This document shows, one piece after another, positions 19,763-28,414 of a DNA stretch of 64,000 bases. The position numbers and the translations under genes were made by a program. How positions within the stretch are numbered: position 1 is the stretch's first letter; the number at the start of each line of letters is the position of its first letter. Below the pieces are notes generated by a model. The model saw nothing but the letters and a program-made list of their open reading frames with translations, was not told the DNA's origin and did not search any database. Source of the stretch: Stenotrophomonas rhizophila (GTDB lineage Bacteria > Pseudomonadota > Gammaproteobacteria > Xanthomonadales > Xanthomonadaceae); assembly GCF_000661955.1 (NCBI RefSeq), contig NZ_CP007597.1:620001-684000 (forward strand). The letters are read 5' to 3'.

Positions 19763-21796
19763 ATGCCTGTGACCCCCACCAACCCCCTGCTCGACTTTTC
19801 CGGCCTGCCGCGCTTCGACGCGATCCAGCCCGAGCACATCGGCCCGGCCATCGACGCGTTGCTGGCCGACGCCGAAGCCGCGGTGAAGGCCGCCGAAACC
19901 GTCAGCCCGGTCACCTGGGCCAGCTTCGTGGTGCCGCTGGACGATGCCACCGAACGCCTCTGGCGCGCTTGGGGCCAGGTGGGCCACCTGCAGGGCGTGG
20001 TCAACACGCCGGCGTTGCGCGAGGCCTACAACGCCACCCTGCCCAAGGTGACCCGCTTCGGCAGTGCGCTGGGCCAGAACCTGGCGCTGTTCGAGCAGTA
20101 CCGGCGCCTGGCGGCGGCTCCCGAAGCCGCCGGTTTTGATGAGGCCCAGCGCAAGGTGCTGGACAACGCGCTGCGCGATTTCCGCCTGGGCGGTGCCGAG
20201 CTGGACGACGATGCCAAGGCGCGCTTCAGTGCGATCAAGGAAGAGCTGTCGGCGCTGTCGGCGAAGTTCTCGCAGAACGTGCTGGACGCCACCGACGCGT
20301 GGTCGCTGCACGTTGAAGATCGCGCCGAGCTGGATGGCCTGCCCGAAGACGTGATCGCCGCTGCACGCGCGGCCGCCGAAAAGGACGGGCTGCCCGGCTG
20401 GAAGCTGACCCTGCAGATGCCGTGCTACCTGCCGGTGCTGACCTACGCCACGCATCGCCCGCTGCGCGAAACGCTGTACCGTGCCAACGCACTGCGTGCC
20501 TCGGAATTCGGCGATGCCGCGCTGGACAACAGCGCCAACATCGACCGCGTGCTGGCCCTGCGCGCGGAACTGGCCGCGCTGCTTGGCTTTGACAACTATG
20601 CCGCCTATTCCATCGCCACCAAGATGGCCGAAGACCCCAACCAGGTGCTCGGCTTCCTGCGTGACCTGGCCGCGCGCGCCAAGCCGCACGCGCAGCGCGA
20701 CCGTGCCGAACTGGATGCCTTCGCCCGCGACGAACTCGGCCTGCCCGCGCTGGAAGCGTGGGACCTCGGGTTTGCCAGCGAGAAGCTCAAGCAGGCCCGG
20801 TACAGTTATTCCGAGCAGGAGGTGAAGCAGTACTTCACCGAGCCGAAGGTGCTGGCCGGTCTGTTCGGCGTGATTGAAGGCCTGTACGGCCTGCAGGTGC
20901 AGCCCGACAGCGCGCCGGTGTGGCACCCGGACGTGCGCTTCTTCCGCCTGGTGGATGCCCAGGGCGCGCTGGTCGGCCAGTTCTACCTGGACCTGTACGC
21001 ACGCGAGGGCAAGCGCGGCGGTGCGTGGATGGATGACTGCCGGAACCGGCGTGACACCGCCCAGGGCGTGCAGACGCCGCTGGTGTACCTGGTGTGCAAC
21101 TTCGGCAAGGGCGCCGACGGCGCGCCGGCCACCTTCAGCCACAGCGACGTGACCACCCTGTTCCACGAAATGGGCCATGGCCTGCACCAGCTGCTTACCC
21201 GCATCGGTGAGCTGGGCGTGGCCGGCATCAATGGCGTGGAATGGGACGCGGTGGAGCTGCCCAGCCAGTTCATGGAGAACTTCTGCTGGGAATGGGCGCG
21301 CGTGCAGGCGATGACCGCGCACGTGGACAGCGGTGAACCGCTGCCGCGCGCGTTGTTCGACCGCATGCTGGCCGCGCGCAACTTCCAGAGCGGCATGTTC
21401 ACCGTGCGCCAGCTGGAATTCGCGCTGTTCGACATGCAGCTGCACAGCAGCTTCGACCCGGTCCAGGACACCGTGCTGCAGCTGCTGGAACGCGTGCGCG
21501 ACGAGGTGGCGGTGAACCGGCCGCCGGCCTGGAACCGCTTCCCGCATCAGTTCAGCCACATCTTCGCGGGCGGGTATGCCGCCGGTTACTACAGCTACAA
21601 GTGGGCCGAAGTGCTCAGCGCCGACGCCTACGCCGCGTTCGAAGAGGCACCGGACCAGGTGGCGGAAACCGGCAAGCGCTTCCGCGACGAAGTGCTGTCG
21701 CGCGGTGGCAGCCGCAGTGCGGCGGAGAACTTCGCGGCGTTCCGCGGGCGTGCACCGAACGTGGATGCGCTGCTGCGGCATAACGGCATGGCGTGA
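19763..21796 (+). CDS. prlC: Oligopeptidase A (M3 metallopeptidase)
   Basis: This 677-residue zinc peptidase has the HExxH motif in LFHEMGHGLHQLL near residue 468, with the third ligand in the following NGVEWDAVELPSQFMENF region. The N-terminus (NPLLDFSGLPRFDAIQPEHIGPAIDALL) and the length match PrlC/OpdA, which degrades signal peptides and other short peptides in the cytoplasm. No signal peptide is present. The ATG at 19763 was chosen; the frame is open for about 90 codons upstream, but that part has no family resemblance. Tandem repeats follow the stop. Confidence 0.95.
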   Translation: MPVTPTNPLLDFSGLPRFDAIQPEHIGPAIDALLADAEAAVKAAETVSPVTWASFVVPLDDATERLWRAWGQVGHLQGVVNTPALREAYNATLPKVTRFGSALGQNLALFEQYRRLAAAPEAAGFDEAQRKVLDNALRDFRLGGAELDDDAKARFSAIKEELSALSAKFSQNVLDATDAWSLHVEDRAELDGLPEDVIAAARAAAEKDGLPGWKLTLQMPCYLPVLTYATHRPLRETLYRANALRASEFGDAALDNSANIDRVLALRAELAALLGFDNYAAYSIATKMAEDPNQVLGFLRDLAARAKPHAQRDRAELDAFARDELGLPALEAWDLGFASEKLKQARYSYSEQEVKQYFTEPKVLAGLFGVIEGLYGLQVQPDSAPVWHPDVRFFRLVDAQGALVGQFYLDLYAREGKRGGAWMDDCRNRRDTAQGVQTPLVYLVCNFGKGADGAPATFSHSDVTTLFHEMGHGLHQLLTRIGELGVAGINGVEWDAVELPSQFMENFCWEWARVQAMTAHVDSGEPLPRALFDRMLAARNFQSGMFTVRQLEFALFDMQLHSSFDPVQDTVLQLLERVRDEVAVNRPPAWNRFPHQFSHIFAGGYAAGYYSYKWAEVLSADAYAAFEEAPDQVAETGKRFRDEVLSRGGSRSAAENFAAFRGRAPNVDALLRHNGMA

Positions 21797-21805
21797 TGCC
21801 GGTCC

Positions 21806-21977
21806 GGTGGTGCCGGCCGCTCGAAATGCATAGGGTGTGATCCCGGGCGGCGGAGCCGGCCGCTCGAAATGCACATGGCATGATCCCGGGCGGTGGAGCC
21901 GGCCGCTCGAAATGCAAAGGGCGTGATCCCGGGCGGTGGTGCCGGTCGCTCGAAATGCATAGGGTGTGATCCCGGTA
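21806..21977. repeat. Four-copy 43-bp tandem repeat carrying a half-SMAG
   Basis: Four 43-bp units start at 21806, 21849, 21892 and 21935. Each has GTGCCGGCCGCT or a close variant, the left half of a SMAG, followed by CGAAATGCA and ending GTGATCCCGGGC. The final unit runs into an intact SMAG. The units differ at only a few positions, so the array probably expanded recently by tandem duplication. Confidence 0.92.
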
Positions 21978-22061
21978 GTGCCGGCCGCTGGCCGGCTCCC
22001 CGGGATGCATGACACCGTGCGCCGGTGGGATAGCGCAGAGCCGGCCAGCGGCCGGCACTAC
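21975..22061. repeat. Head-to-head pair of SMAG palindromes
   Basis: One unit lies forward at 21975-21998 (GTAGTGCCGGCCGCTGGCCG, then GCTC) and its mirror lies reverse at 22038-22061, separated by about 39 bp. The two can pair with each other as a long stem as well as form separate hairpins. Confidence 0.88.
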
Positions 22062-22092
22062 CGGGCATCGTGACCGTGTGTCCGACGCTGAC

Positions 22093-22174
22093 GCGCACCG
22101 ACCGTTGGTCGGTGCGCACACCCGTCAATCACACGTGCATGCCACCCCGGTAGGTACCGACCGTTGGTCGGTAC
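22093..22174. repeat. Two palindromes with ACCGACCGTTGGTCGGT core
   Basis: A unit at 22093-22117 has flanks GCGC...GCGC around the core. The other, at 22150-22174, is GTAG-headed with GGTACC...GGTAC flanks. The same GTAGGTACC type recurs at 31149-31173. Both sit between the convergent prlC and SDR genes. Confidence 0.85.
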
Positions 22175-22180
22175 GCCCCG

Positions 22181-22981
22181 CTATTCGGCGTAGATCATCT
22201 TCCGGGTCATGCCGCCGTCCACCACATGGTCTTGGCCGGTGATGAAGCCGGACAGGTCCGACAGCAGGAACACCGCCAGCGCGCCGATGTCCTCCGGTTG
22301 GCCCACGCGGCCTACCGGGTGCTGGGCGTGGTCGCGGCGCGACAGCTTCGGCGTGCGCCGCCGCGCCGGAGCCTGCCAGGCGTCGGTGGTGATCCAGCCC
22401 GGGCTGATGCAGTTCACCCGCACGGCCGGGCCTTCGCTGATCGCCAGCGCATGGGTAAAGGCCACCAGCCCGCCCTTGGCCGCCGCATAGGCTTCGCTGT
22501 CCGCTTCGGACTGGCCGGCGCGGGTGGAGGCGATGTTGAGGATGCGCCCGCCGTGCTCGCGCAGTGCCGGCAGCGCGTGCTTGCTGCACAGGAACGCCCC
22601 GTGCAGGCTCGACAACCGGCGCTGCCATTCGGCCAGCGGCATCTGCGCCAACGGGGTGCCATGCGCCGCGGCAATGCCGGCATTGTTGACCAGCCCGTCG
22701 ATGCGCCCGAAACGCTTCAGTGCGGCTTTCACCAGCGCCTGCACGCTGCGCTCGCTGGCCACGTCCGCGCGCTGGAAGGCCGCCCGCTCGGGCAGCGCCC
22801 ATTCTTTCAGGCAGGCCTTGCCAGCGTCGGCATCCAGGTCGGCAATCACCACGCTGCCGCCGGCGCCCAGCACCGCCTGCGCGATGCCGCGGCCCACGCC
22901 CTGCGCACCGCCGGTGACGATCACCACGCGGTCGCGCAGCGGCTGCGCGGCCCAGTCGGTGATCGGCGGCGTCAGTGGCAT
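22181..22981 (-). CDS. SDR-family oxidoreductase
   Basis: The 266-residue protein is a classical short-chain dehydrogenase: cofactor motif VTGGAQGVGRGIAQ near residue 22, VNNAGIA near 97, a catalytic Ser in NIASTRAGQ, the YAAAKGG motif with Tyr and Lys, and SPGWITTDAW. An acidic residue after the second strand (IADLDADAG) suggests NAD rather than NADP. The substrate is unknown. Its start overlaps the end of the DUF1415 gene by ten bases, so the two are coupled. Confidence 0.93.
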   Translation of the reverse strand: MPLTPPITDWAAQPLRDRVVIVTGGAQGVGRGIAQAVLGAGGSVVIADLDADAGKACLKEWALPERAAFQRADVASERSVQALVKAALKRFGRIDGLVNNAGIAAAHGTPLAQMPLAEWQRRLSSLHGAFLCSKHALPALREHGGRILNIASTRAGQSEADSEAYAAAKGGLVAFTHALAISEGPAVRVNCISPGWITTDAWQAPARRRTPKLSRRDHAQHPVGRVGQPEDIGALAVFLLSDLSGFITGQDHVVDGGMTRKMIYAE

Positions 22982-23565
22982 CGCGAGTTGTCCTTGCGCC
23001 CTAGCAGGCGGGTCCAGCCTTCCACGCCCAGCTTGTCCAGCGTCTCGATGTTGCGCTCCACGATCACGTCCGGGTCCGGGAATGCCGCCACCGCACGTTC
23101 CACGCTGTCTTCGCGCAGCAGGTGCAGGGTGGGGTAGGGCGAGCGGTTGGTGTAGTTGCTCACGTCGTCCGGCGCCACGCCCTCGAACTGGTACTGCGGG
23201 TGGAAGCTGGCCACCTGCAGGATGCCCTGCAGGTCCAGCGCCTCGATCGCCGCGTCGGCGTTGTCGAGGAAATCGTTGTAGTCCAGGAAGTCGGTCAGCA
23301 CGTACGGGTGCACGATCAGCGTGGTGTCGGTCTCTTCCGGTGAGGTGTCGCGCAGGCGCAGCAACTCCTCGGCCAGCTCTTCCACCAGCGCTTCAGGCGT
23401 GGTGGCATCGCTGAGCACGAAACGCACCTGGTGCTTTACATACACCGCCTTGGCGAACGGGCACAGGTTCAGTCCGATCACGATCTGCTCCAGCCAGGTG
23501 CGGGTTTCGGCGATGAAGTCGGTGCCGTCCGGGGCGCTGTCGTCGGTGAAGGCGTGATCATTCAT
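22972..23565 (-). CDS. DUF1415 protein
   Basis: The 197-residue protein begins TDFIAETRTWLEQIVIGLNLCPFAKAV, the diagnostic stretch of DUF1415 with a conserved Cys-Pro-Phe. It continues with TLIVHPYVLTDFLDYNDFL, LQVASFHPQYQFEG and NRSPYPTLHLLREDSVERAV. The family is cytoplasmic and its function is not established. The ATG at 23565 was preferred over an upstream one at 23616. It is divergent from the aldehyde dehydrogenase operon and its start faces the TGTCCA palindrome. Confidence 0.9.
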   Translation of the reverse strand: MNDHAFTDDSAPDGTDFIAETRTWLEQIVIGLNLCPFAKAVYVKHQVRFVLSDATTPEALVEELAEELLRLRDTSPEETDTTLIVHPYVLTDFLDYNDFLDNADAAIEALDLQGILQVASFHPQYQFEGVAPDDVSNYTNRSPYPTLHLLREDSVERAVAAFPDPDVIVERNIETLDKLGVEGWTRLLGRKDNSRCH

Positions 23566-23639
23566 GGCGGGCGGTATCGCGGGCTGGGCAGGCGATTGTA
23601 CGGCGCATGGCCGCACGCACGCGTGGTGGCGCCGTTGGC

Positions 23640-23667
23640 ATGGACACCACTGTCCATTAACTGGACA
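23640..23667. promoter_or_regulatory. Candidate operator, TGTCCA/TGGACA palindromes
   Basis: ATGGACA-CCAC-TGTCCAT (23640-23657) is a 7-bp inverted repeat. It overlaps TGTCCA-TTAAC-TGGACA (23651-23667), a 6-bp inverted repeat. The site lies between the divergent DUF1415 and aldehyde dehydrogenase genes, 153 bp before the latter. The AcoR-like Fis-type regulator at 26541 is the natural candidate to bind it. This is inference. Confidence 0.5.
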
Positions 23668-23819
23668 CCGGGCATGCTTGAAAACCCTTTACCGGCAGGG
23701 GCTTGCGCGTTTCCCGCGCACGGCCAATAGGCAGTGCGGCGCGGCAGGTATCCAATGCCAGGGTGAACCATGTGCAGAAGACGGCCATGCGGCCGTGCTT
23801 CGTCAAAAGGAGCCAACAG

Positions 23820-25286
23820 ATGCATGCAACCTCGGAATTCCTCCCCACCGCGCTGTGGTCCGGCAAGCTGTTCGACGGCCAGTGGCAGTCCGGCGCCAGC
23901 GCCCAGGACGTGATCGAACCGGCCACCGGCACCGCCCTGGGCCAGATCGCAATGACCAACCCGGCCGGCATCGCCGCCGCCGCCAGCACCGCCGCCACCG
24001 CCCAGCGCGACTGGGCCGCCGCCCCCTACGAAACCCGCGCCCAGGTGCTGCGCCGCGCTGCGCAGCTGGCCGAGCAGTACAACGATGAGATCGTGGAATG
24101 GCTGGTCCGCGAGAGCGGTTCAACCCGGCTCAAGGCCGGCTTTGAGGCCAAGGTAAACACCAAGGCGCTGCATGAAGCTGCGGCGCTGCCGTCGCGCAGC
24201 ATCGGCGAAGTACTGCCGTCCGAGCCCGGCCGCCTGAACCTGGCCCGCCGCCGCCCGCTGGGCGTAGTGGGCGTGATCGCCCCGTTCAACTTCCCGCTGT
24301 ACCTGGCCATGCGCGCGGTTGCCCCGGCGCTGGCGCTGGGCAATGCGGTGGTGCTCAAGCCCGACCCGCGCACCGCGGTGTGCGGTGGCTTCGTGATCGC
24401 GCGGCTGTTCGAACTGGCCGGCTTGCCGGCCGGTCTGCTGCACGTGCTGCCCGGTGACGGTGCGGCCGGTGCCGCGCTGACCAGCGACCCGAACATCGCG
24501 ATGATCCAGTTCACCGGGTCCACCGGTGCCGGGCGCAAGGTGGGCGAAGCGGCCGGCAAGCACCTCAAGAAGGTGTCGCTGGAGCTGGGCGGCAAGAACT
24601 CGCTGATCATCCTGGACGACGCCGACATCGACCTGGCCATCGCCAATACCGCCTGGGGCGTGTACCTGCACCAGGGCCAGATCTGCATGGCCACCGGCCG
24701 CGTGCTGGTCCAGCGCAGCCTCTATCCGCGCTTCCTGGAGAAGCTGGTGGCCAAGGCGAAATCGCTCAAGGTCGGCAACCCGGCCACCGGCGATGTGGCC
24801 ATCGGCCCGCTGATCAATGCCCAGCAGCGCGACCATGCCGCGAAGATCGTGGCCGACGCGCAGGCGGCCGGTGCCACGCTGGCCACCGGCGGCAGCTACC
24901 AGGACCTGTTCTTCGAGCCGACCGTGCTCAGTGACGTGGGCCGCGACAATCCCGCCTTCCACGAAGAGATCTTCGCGCCGGTCGCGGTGGTGGTCCCGTT
25001 CGACACCGACGACGAGGCCGTGGAACTGGCCAACGACAGCGAGTACGGCCTGTCGATGGCGATCGTGTCCAGCAACGTGGGCCGCGCGCTGAAGCTGGGC
25101 GAACGCCTGCGTACCGGCCTGCTGCACATCAACGACCAGACCGTGAACGATGAAGTGATCAACCCGTTCGGCGGGGTGGGCGCGTCCGGCAACGGCACCA
25201 GCATCGGCGGCCCGTCCAACATCGACGAGTTCACCCAGTGGCAGTGGCTGACCGTCAAGGGCGAAGCGCCCGCCTACCCGATCTGA
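23820..25286 (+). CDS. Aldehyde dehydrogenase, benzaldehyde/vanillin dehydrogenase-like
   Basis: The 488-residue NAD(P)-dependent enzyme has the ALDH signatures: APFNFPLYLAMRAVAPALALGNAVVLKPDP, FTGSTGAGRKVGEAAGKHLKKVSLELGGKN with the general base Glu, and GQICMATGR with the catalytic Cys. The arrangement resembles aromatic aldehyde dehydrogenases such as benzaldehyde or vanillin dehydrogenase. The exact substrate is inferred. The ATG at 23820 follows AGGAG at good spacing. The next gene, an alcohol dehydrogenase, begins 14 bp later, so the pair would oxidise an alcohol through the aldehyde to the acid. Confidence 0.93.
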   Translation: MHATSEFLPTALWSGKLFDGQWQSGASAQDVIEPATGTALGQIAMTNPAGIAAAASTAATAQRDWAAAPYETRAQVLRRAAQLAEQYNDEIVEWLVRESGSTRLKAGFEAKVNTKALHEAAALPSRSIGEVLPSEPGRLNLARRRPLGVVGVIAPFNFPLYLAMRAVAPALALGNAVVLKPDPRTAVCGGFVIARLFELAGLPAGLLHVLPGDGAAGAALTSDPNIAMIQFTGSTGAGRKVGEAAGKHLKKVSLELGGKNSLIILDDADIDLAIANTAWGVYLHQGQICMATGRVLVQRSLYPRFLEKLVAKAKSLKVGNPATGDVAIGPLINAQQRDHAAKIVADAQAAGATLATGGSYQDLFFEPTVLSDVGRDNPAFHEEIFAPVAVVVPFDTDDEAVELANDSEYGLSMAIVSSNVGRALKLGERLRTGLLHINDQTVNDEVINPFGGVGASGNGTSIGGPSNIDEFTQWQWLTVKGEAPAYPI

Positions 25287-25300
25287 ACAAGGAAACGAGC

Positions 25301-26425
25301 ATGACCGCTACAGCAGAACTGCGCGACATCACCGTGGCCGTGGTGCGCGAGAAGGAACAACCCTTCACCATCGAACCGGCGCGCATCCGCGCCCCGCAGG
25401 ACGACGAAGTGCTGGTGCGCGTGATCGCCACCGGCCTGTGCCATACCGACCTGATCGTGCGTGACCAGTACTACCCGGTGCCGTTGCCGGCGGTGCTCGG
25501 GCATGAAGGCGCGGGCATCGTCGAAGCGCTCGGCCCGGGCGTGAAAGACCTCAAGGTGGGCGACCACGTGGTGCTCACCTACGGCGCCTGCGGCCACTGC
25601 AATCCGTGCAGCGGCGGGCATGGCGCGTACTGCAAGGACTTCTTCGGGCTCAATTTCGGCGGCGGCGCGCTGGACGGCAGCACCGCCATCCAGGACCCGG
25701 ACGGCAACCCGCTGCACGATCATTTCTTCGCGCAGTCCTCGTTCGCCACGTATGCGCTGAGCCGCGAGAACAACGCGATCAAGGTGCCCGATGACGCCCC
25801 GATCGAACTGCTGGGTCCGCTGGGCTGCGGCATCCAGACCGGTGCCGGTGCGGTGATCAACTCGCTCAAGGTCACTGCCGGCAGCAGCTTTGCCAGCTTC
25901 GGCGCGGGCGCGGTGGGCCTGAGCGCGGTGATGGCCGCGCGCGTGGCTGGTGCCACCACCATCATCGCCATCGATGTGGTGCCGTCGCGCCTGGAACTGG
26001 CCAAGGAGCTGGGTGCCACCCATGTCATCAACAGCCGTGAGGTTGATGTGGTCGACGCCGTGCGGGAGATCACCGGTGGCGGGGCCACCTTCGCACTGGA
26101 ATCCACCGGCCGCCCCGAGGTGCTCGCGCAGGGCATCGAAGCGTTGGGCGGGCGCGGTGTGATCGGCGTGGTGGGCGCGCCGAAGCTGGGCACCAAGGCC
26201 GAGTTCGACGTCAACAACCTGCTGCTGGGCGGGCGCAGCATCCGCGGCATCGTCGAAGGCGACAGCGTGCCGAAGGTGTTCATTCCGCAGCTGGTGCAGC
26301 TGTACCAGCAGGGCCGTTTCCCATTCGACAAACTGGTGAAGTTCTACCCGCTGGACCAGATCAACCAGGCCGCCGAAGACAGCACCCGCGGCATCACGCT
26401 CAAGCCGATCCTGACCATCGGGTAG
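25301..26425 (+). CDS. Zinc-dependent alcohol dehydrogenase, aryl-alcohol type
   Basis: The 374-residue medium-chain dehydrogenase carries catalytic zinc ligands in GLCHTD and GHEGAG, and the structural zinc cysteines in CGHCNPCSGGHGAYC. The Rossmann site is FGAGAVGLSAVMAARV, with Asp in IIAIDVV suggesting NAD. The CGIQTGAGAVIN stretch and overall length fit benzyl/aryl-alcohol dehydrogenases. It is the second gene of the operon. Its stop codon TAG at 26423-26425 is the TAG of the SMAG head that starts at 26422. Confidence 0.93.
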   Translation: MTATAELRDITVAVVREKEQPFTIEPARIRAPQDDEVLVRVIATGLCHTDLIVRDQYYPVPLPAVLGHEGAGIVEALGPGVKDLKVGDHVVLTYGACGHCNPCSGGHGAYCKDFFGLNFGGGALDGSTAIQDPDGNPLHDHFFAQSSFATYALSRENNAIKVPDDAPIELLGPLGCGIQTGAGAVINSLKVTAGSSFASFGAGAVGLSAVMAARVAGATTIIAIDVVPSRLELAKELGATHVINSREVDVVDAVREITGGGATFALESTGRPEVLAQGIEALGGRGVIGVVGAPKLGTKAEFDVNNLLLGGRSIRGIVEGDSVPKVFIPQLVQLYQQGRFPFDKLVKFYPLDQINQAAEDSTRGITLKPILTIG

Positions 26426-26445
26426 TGCCGGCCGCTGGCCGGCAG
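26422..26445 (+). repeat. Single SMAG unit overlapping a stop codon
   Basis: GTAGTGCCGGCCGCTGGCCG followed by GCAG begins one base before the alcohol dehydrogenase stop and contains it. Confidence 0.9.
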
Positions 26446-26540
26446 CACGATGAAACGCTGCGTCGCAGGCCGTGGGGCCTGCGACGGTGCAGTCAGTCAG
26501 CTTGGCGGGTGTACGCTCCAGATCCGGTTTGGAGGATCCC

Positions 26541-27641
26541 ATGGGCGGCATGCAGCTGGAGCAGCAACAGGCATTGGCAGCGGCGCGCCAGCGTTTCGCC
26601 GACGGCGGGGCCCTGGCTGAGTCGTTGCTGGCCCCGTCCGTGCAGCGCTCGTGGGAGCGCTCGCGGCTGGCCGGCGTGCAGCCGCGCCAGGAACCGCATT
26701 ACGCCCCGCTGGCCGCATCCGGGCCACGCCTGGACGACCCGGCCGACCGCCGGCTGGCGCGCTGCGTGCGCGATGACCTCGACCATCTCTGGGCCGCCTT
26801 CGGTGGCCGCCAGTGGACGCTGTTCTGCGTCAACGCCGGGGGCATGATCGTGGCCCAGCGCGAGCATGGCCTGGCCGATGTGCCGGTGTTGCGCCCGATC
26901 CAGGTGGGCCGGCGACTGCGCGAGATCGACATCGGCACCACCGCGCCGGCCTGCAGCCTGGCCGACGACGCGCCCGCGCTGGTGCGCGGCAACGAACACT
27001 ACCTGGACCGGTTCGCCGCGGTGTTCTGCCTGAGCGTGCCGCTGCATGGGCTCGATGGCGAAGTGCTCGGCGCGCTGGACATCACCGGCACCGGCGACCG
27101 CGATGCCGAACTGCTGCACGGGTATTTCCGCCAGGCGGCGCTGTCCACCGAAAACCGGCTGATGATCGAACACCGGCCCTGCCACCTGCTGGCCGTGCAG
27201 CACGATGCGCGCTGGCTGCAGTCACCGTTGCAGGGGTTGCTGGCGGTCGAGGAAGACGGCCGCGTGTGCGCGGCCAACCGGGTGGCGCGCCGCTTGTTCG
27301 GCCTGCCACGGCGCGGGCCGTTGCCGCTGCTTGCACTGGAGGGCCTGTTCGCCGGCGCCAGCGTGCACCAGCGACGGCGATTGCTGCAGGCCGGGCCTGC
27401 GCATCGGGTGCGTATCGGCGAAGACACGGCGGTGTATGTGCAGTACCTGCGCGGGCCGGTGGCGGCGCGCGCGGGCGTGCGGATTGAGGCTGCGGCGGGT
27501 CAGGCGGCTGCGCCATCGTTGCGTGCGCTCAACGCGCAGGGCGTGCGTGAGGCGGTTGCCGCGCACCACGGCAACATTGCGGCGGCGGCACGGCAGCTGG
27601 GGATTTCGCGGACGACGTTGTACCGGCACCTGCGCGGCTGA
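26541..27641 (+). CDS. AcoR-like regulator lacking the AAA+ domain
   Basis: The 366-residue protein opens with the AcoR-type N-terminus (SVQRSWERSRLAGV) and a GAF-like sensor at about residues 70-200 (VGRRLREIDIGTTAPACSL, VFCLSVPLHGLDGEVLGALDITG). A PAS-like stretch lies at about 220-290. It ends with a Fis helix-turn-helix (AAARQLGISRTTLYRHLRG). The sigma-54 activating AAA+ module found in AcoR relatives is absent, with no Walker or GAFTGA motif. It should therefore act on ordinary sigma-70 promoters or as a repressor. The GGAGG site fixes the start at 26541. It lies after the two dehydrogenase genes, so it probably controls them. Confidence 0.88.
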   Translation: MGGMQLEQQQALAAARQRFADGGALAESLLAPSVQRSWERSRLAGVQPRQEPHYAPLAASGPRLDDPADRRLARCVRDDLDHLWAAFGGRQWTLFCVNAGGMIVAQREHGLADVPVLRPIQVGRRLREIDIGTTAPACSLADDAPALVRGNEHYLDRFAAVFCLSVPLHGLDGEVLGALDITGTGDRDAELLHGYFRQAALSTENRLMIEHRPCHLLAVQHDARWLQSPLQGLLAVEEDGRVCAANRVARRLFGLPRRGPLPLLALEGLFAGASVHQRRRLLQAGPAHRVRIGEDTAVYVQYLRGPVAARAGVRIEAAAGQAAAPSLRALNAQGVREAVAAHHGNIAAAARQLGISRTTLYRHLRG

Positions 27642-27650
27642 ATCTGCGGG

Positions 27651-27821
27651 GTGCCGGCCAGCGGCCGGCACTACCTGTGCGCGTTGGGGGATTGCGTGGT
27701 TGCCGGCCAGCGGCCGGCACTACCTGTGCGCGTTGGGGGCTTGTGGGGTTGCCGGCCAGCGGCCGGCAGTACCCGTGCGCGTTGGGGGGTTGTGGGGTTG
27801 CCGGCCAGCGGCCGGCACTAC
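27651..27821 (-). repeat. Four-unit SMAG array on a 49-bp tandem step
   Basis: Units in minus orientation lie at 27651-27674, 27699-27723, 27748-27772 and 27797-27821, with near-identical spacers containing TGTGCGCGTTGGGGG. The third has CAGTAC instead of CACTAC at its head. They lie between the AcoR-like gene and the convergent yajQ. Confidence 0.93.
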
Positions 27822-27852
27822 CGCCCGGGGGCGCGCGGGCGATCGGGTGCGA

Positions 27853-28335
27853 TCAATCGCGGAAGTTGTCGAACTGCAGCGGGACCTCGAAGGTTTCCTT
27901 CTTCAGCAGCGCGATCGCATCCTGCAGGTCGTCGCGCTTCTTGCCGTTGACGCGCAGCTTGTCGCCATTGATCTGGCTGTCCACCTTCAACTTGCCTTCC
28001 TTCAATTTCGCCGCGATCTGCTTTGCGACCTTCTGTTCGATGCCCTGCTTGACGGTCACTTTCTGGCGCGCACCGGCCAGGTTGGTCTCGACGTCGCCGA
28101 ACTCCAGGCAGCGCACGTCGATGCCGCGCGCGATCAGGCGCGCACGCAGGATGTCGGTCATCTGCTGCAGCTGGAAATCGCTCGGCGCGGACTGGCTGAT
28201 CACGCTGTCTTCCAGCACGAACTTGGCCTCCACGCCCTTGAAATCGAAGCGGGTCGACAGCTCGCGGTTGGCCTGGTCGACCGCGTTGGTCAGTTCGTGG
28301 GTGTTGACTTCGGAAACGACGTCAAAGGAAGGCAT
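27853..28335 (-). CDS. yajQ: YajQ-family nucleotide-binding protein
   Basis: The 160-residue protein is a full YajQ: MPSFDVVSEVNTHELTNAVDQANRELSTRFDFKG at the start, then VETNLAGARQKVTVKQGIEQKVAKQI and KVDSQINGDKLRVNGKKRDDLQ. YajQ has two ferredoxin-like halves. In Xanthomonas campestris a YajQ protein is reported to bind cyclic di-GMP and to work with a transcription factor. The longer upstream reading (to 28497) has no family resemblance and was trimmed to the ATG at 28335. It is divergent from the EamA transporter gene. Confidence 0.97.
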   Translation of the reverse strand: MPSFDVVSEVNTHELTNAVDQANRELSTRFDFKGVEAKFVLEDSVISQSAPSDFQLQQMTDILRARLIARGIDVRCLEFGDVETNLAGARQKVTVKQGIEQKVAKQIAAKLKEGKLKVDSQINGDKLRVNGKKRDDLQDAIALLKKETFEVPLQFDNFRD

Positions 28336-28403
28336 GGGGAAACTCCAACGGGTGAATGCCGTCATTCTAACCACCCCGGCATGGACGGCCCGCCGATCGT
28401 GGC

Positions 28404-28409
28404 GATAAT
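28404..28409 (+). promoter_or_regulatory. Candidate -10 giving a near-leaderless transcript of the EamA gene
   Basis: GATAAT ends five bases before the ATG at 28415. Transcription would begin at or beside the start codon. No Shine-Dalgarno sequence is present. Confidence 0.45.
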
Positions 28410-28414
28410 GGGCA

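Noticed and set aside
19655..22015. 786-codon open frame antisense to prlC
   Set aside because: It covers the tandem repeats and the peptidase gene on the wrong strand, with His/Gln-rich composition typical of antisense frames.
23668..23819. Sigma-54 promoter before the aldehyde dehydrogenase gene
   Set aside because: The best candidate, CGGCAGGGGCTTGC near 23692, has nine instead of ten bases between GG and GC, and the local regulator lacks an AAA+ domain.
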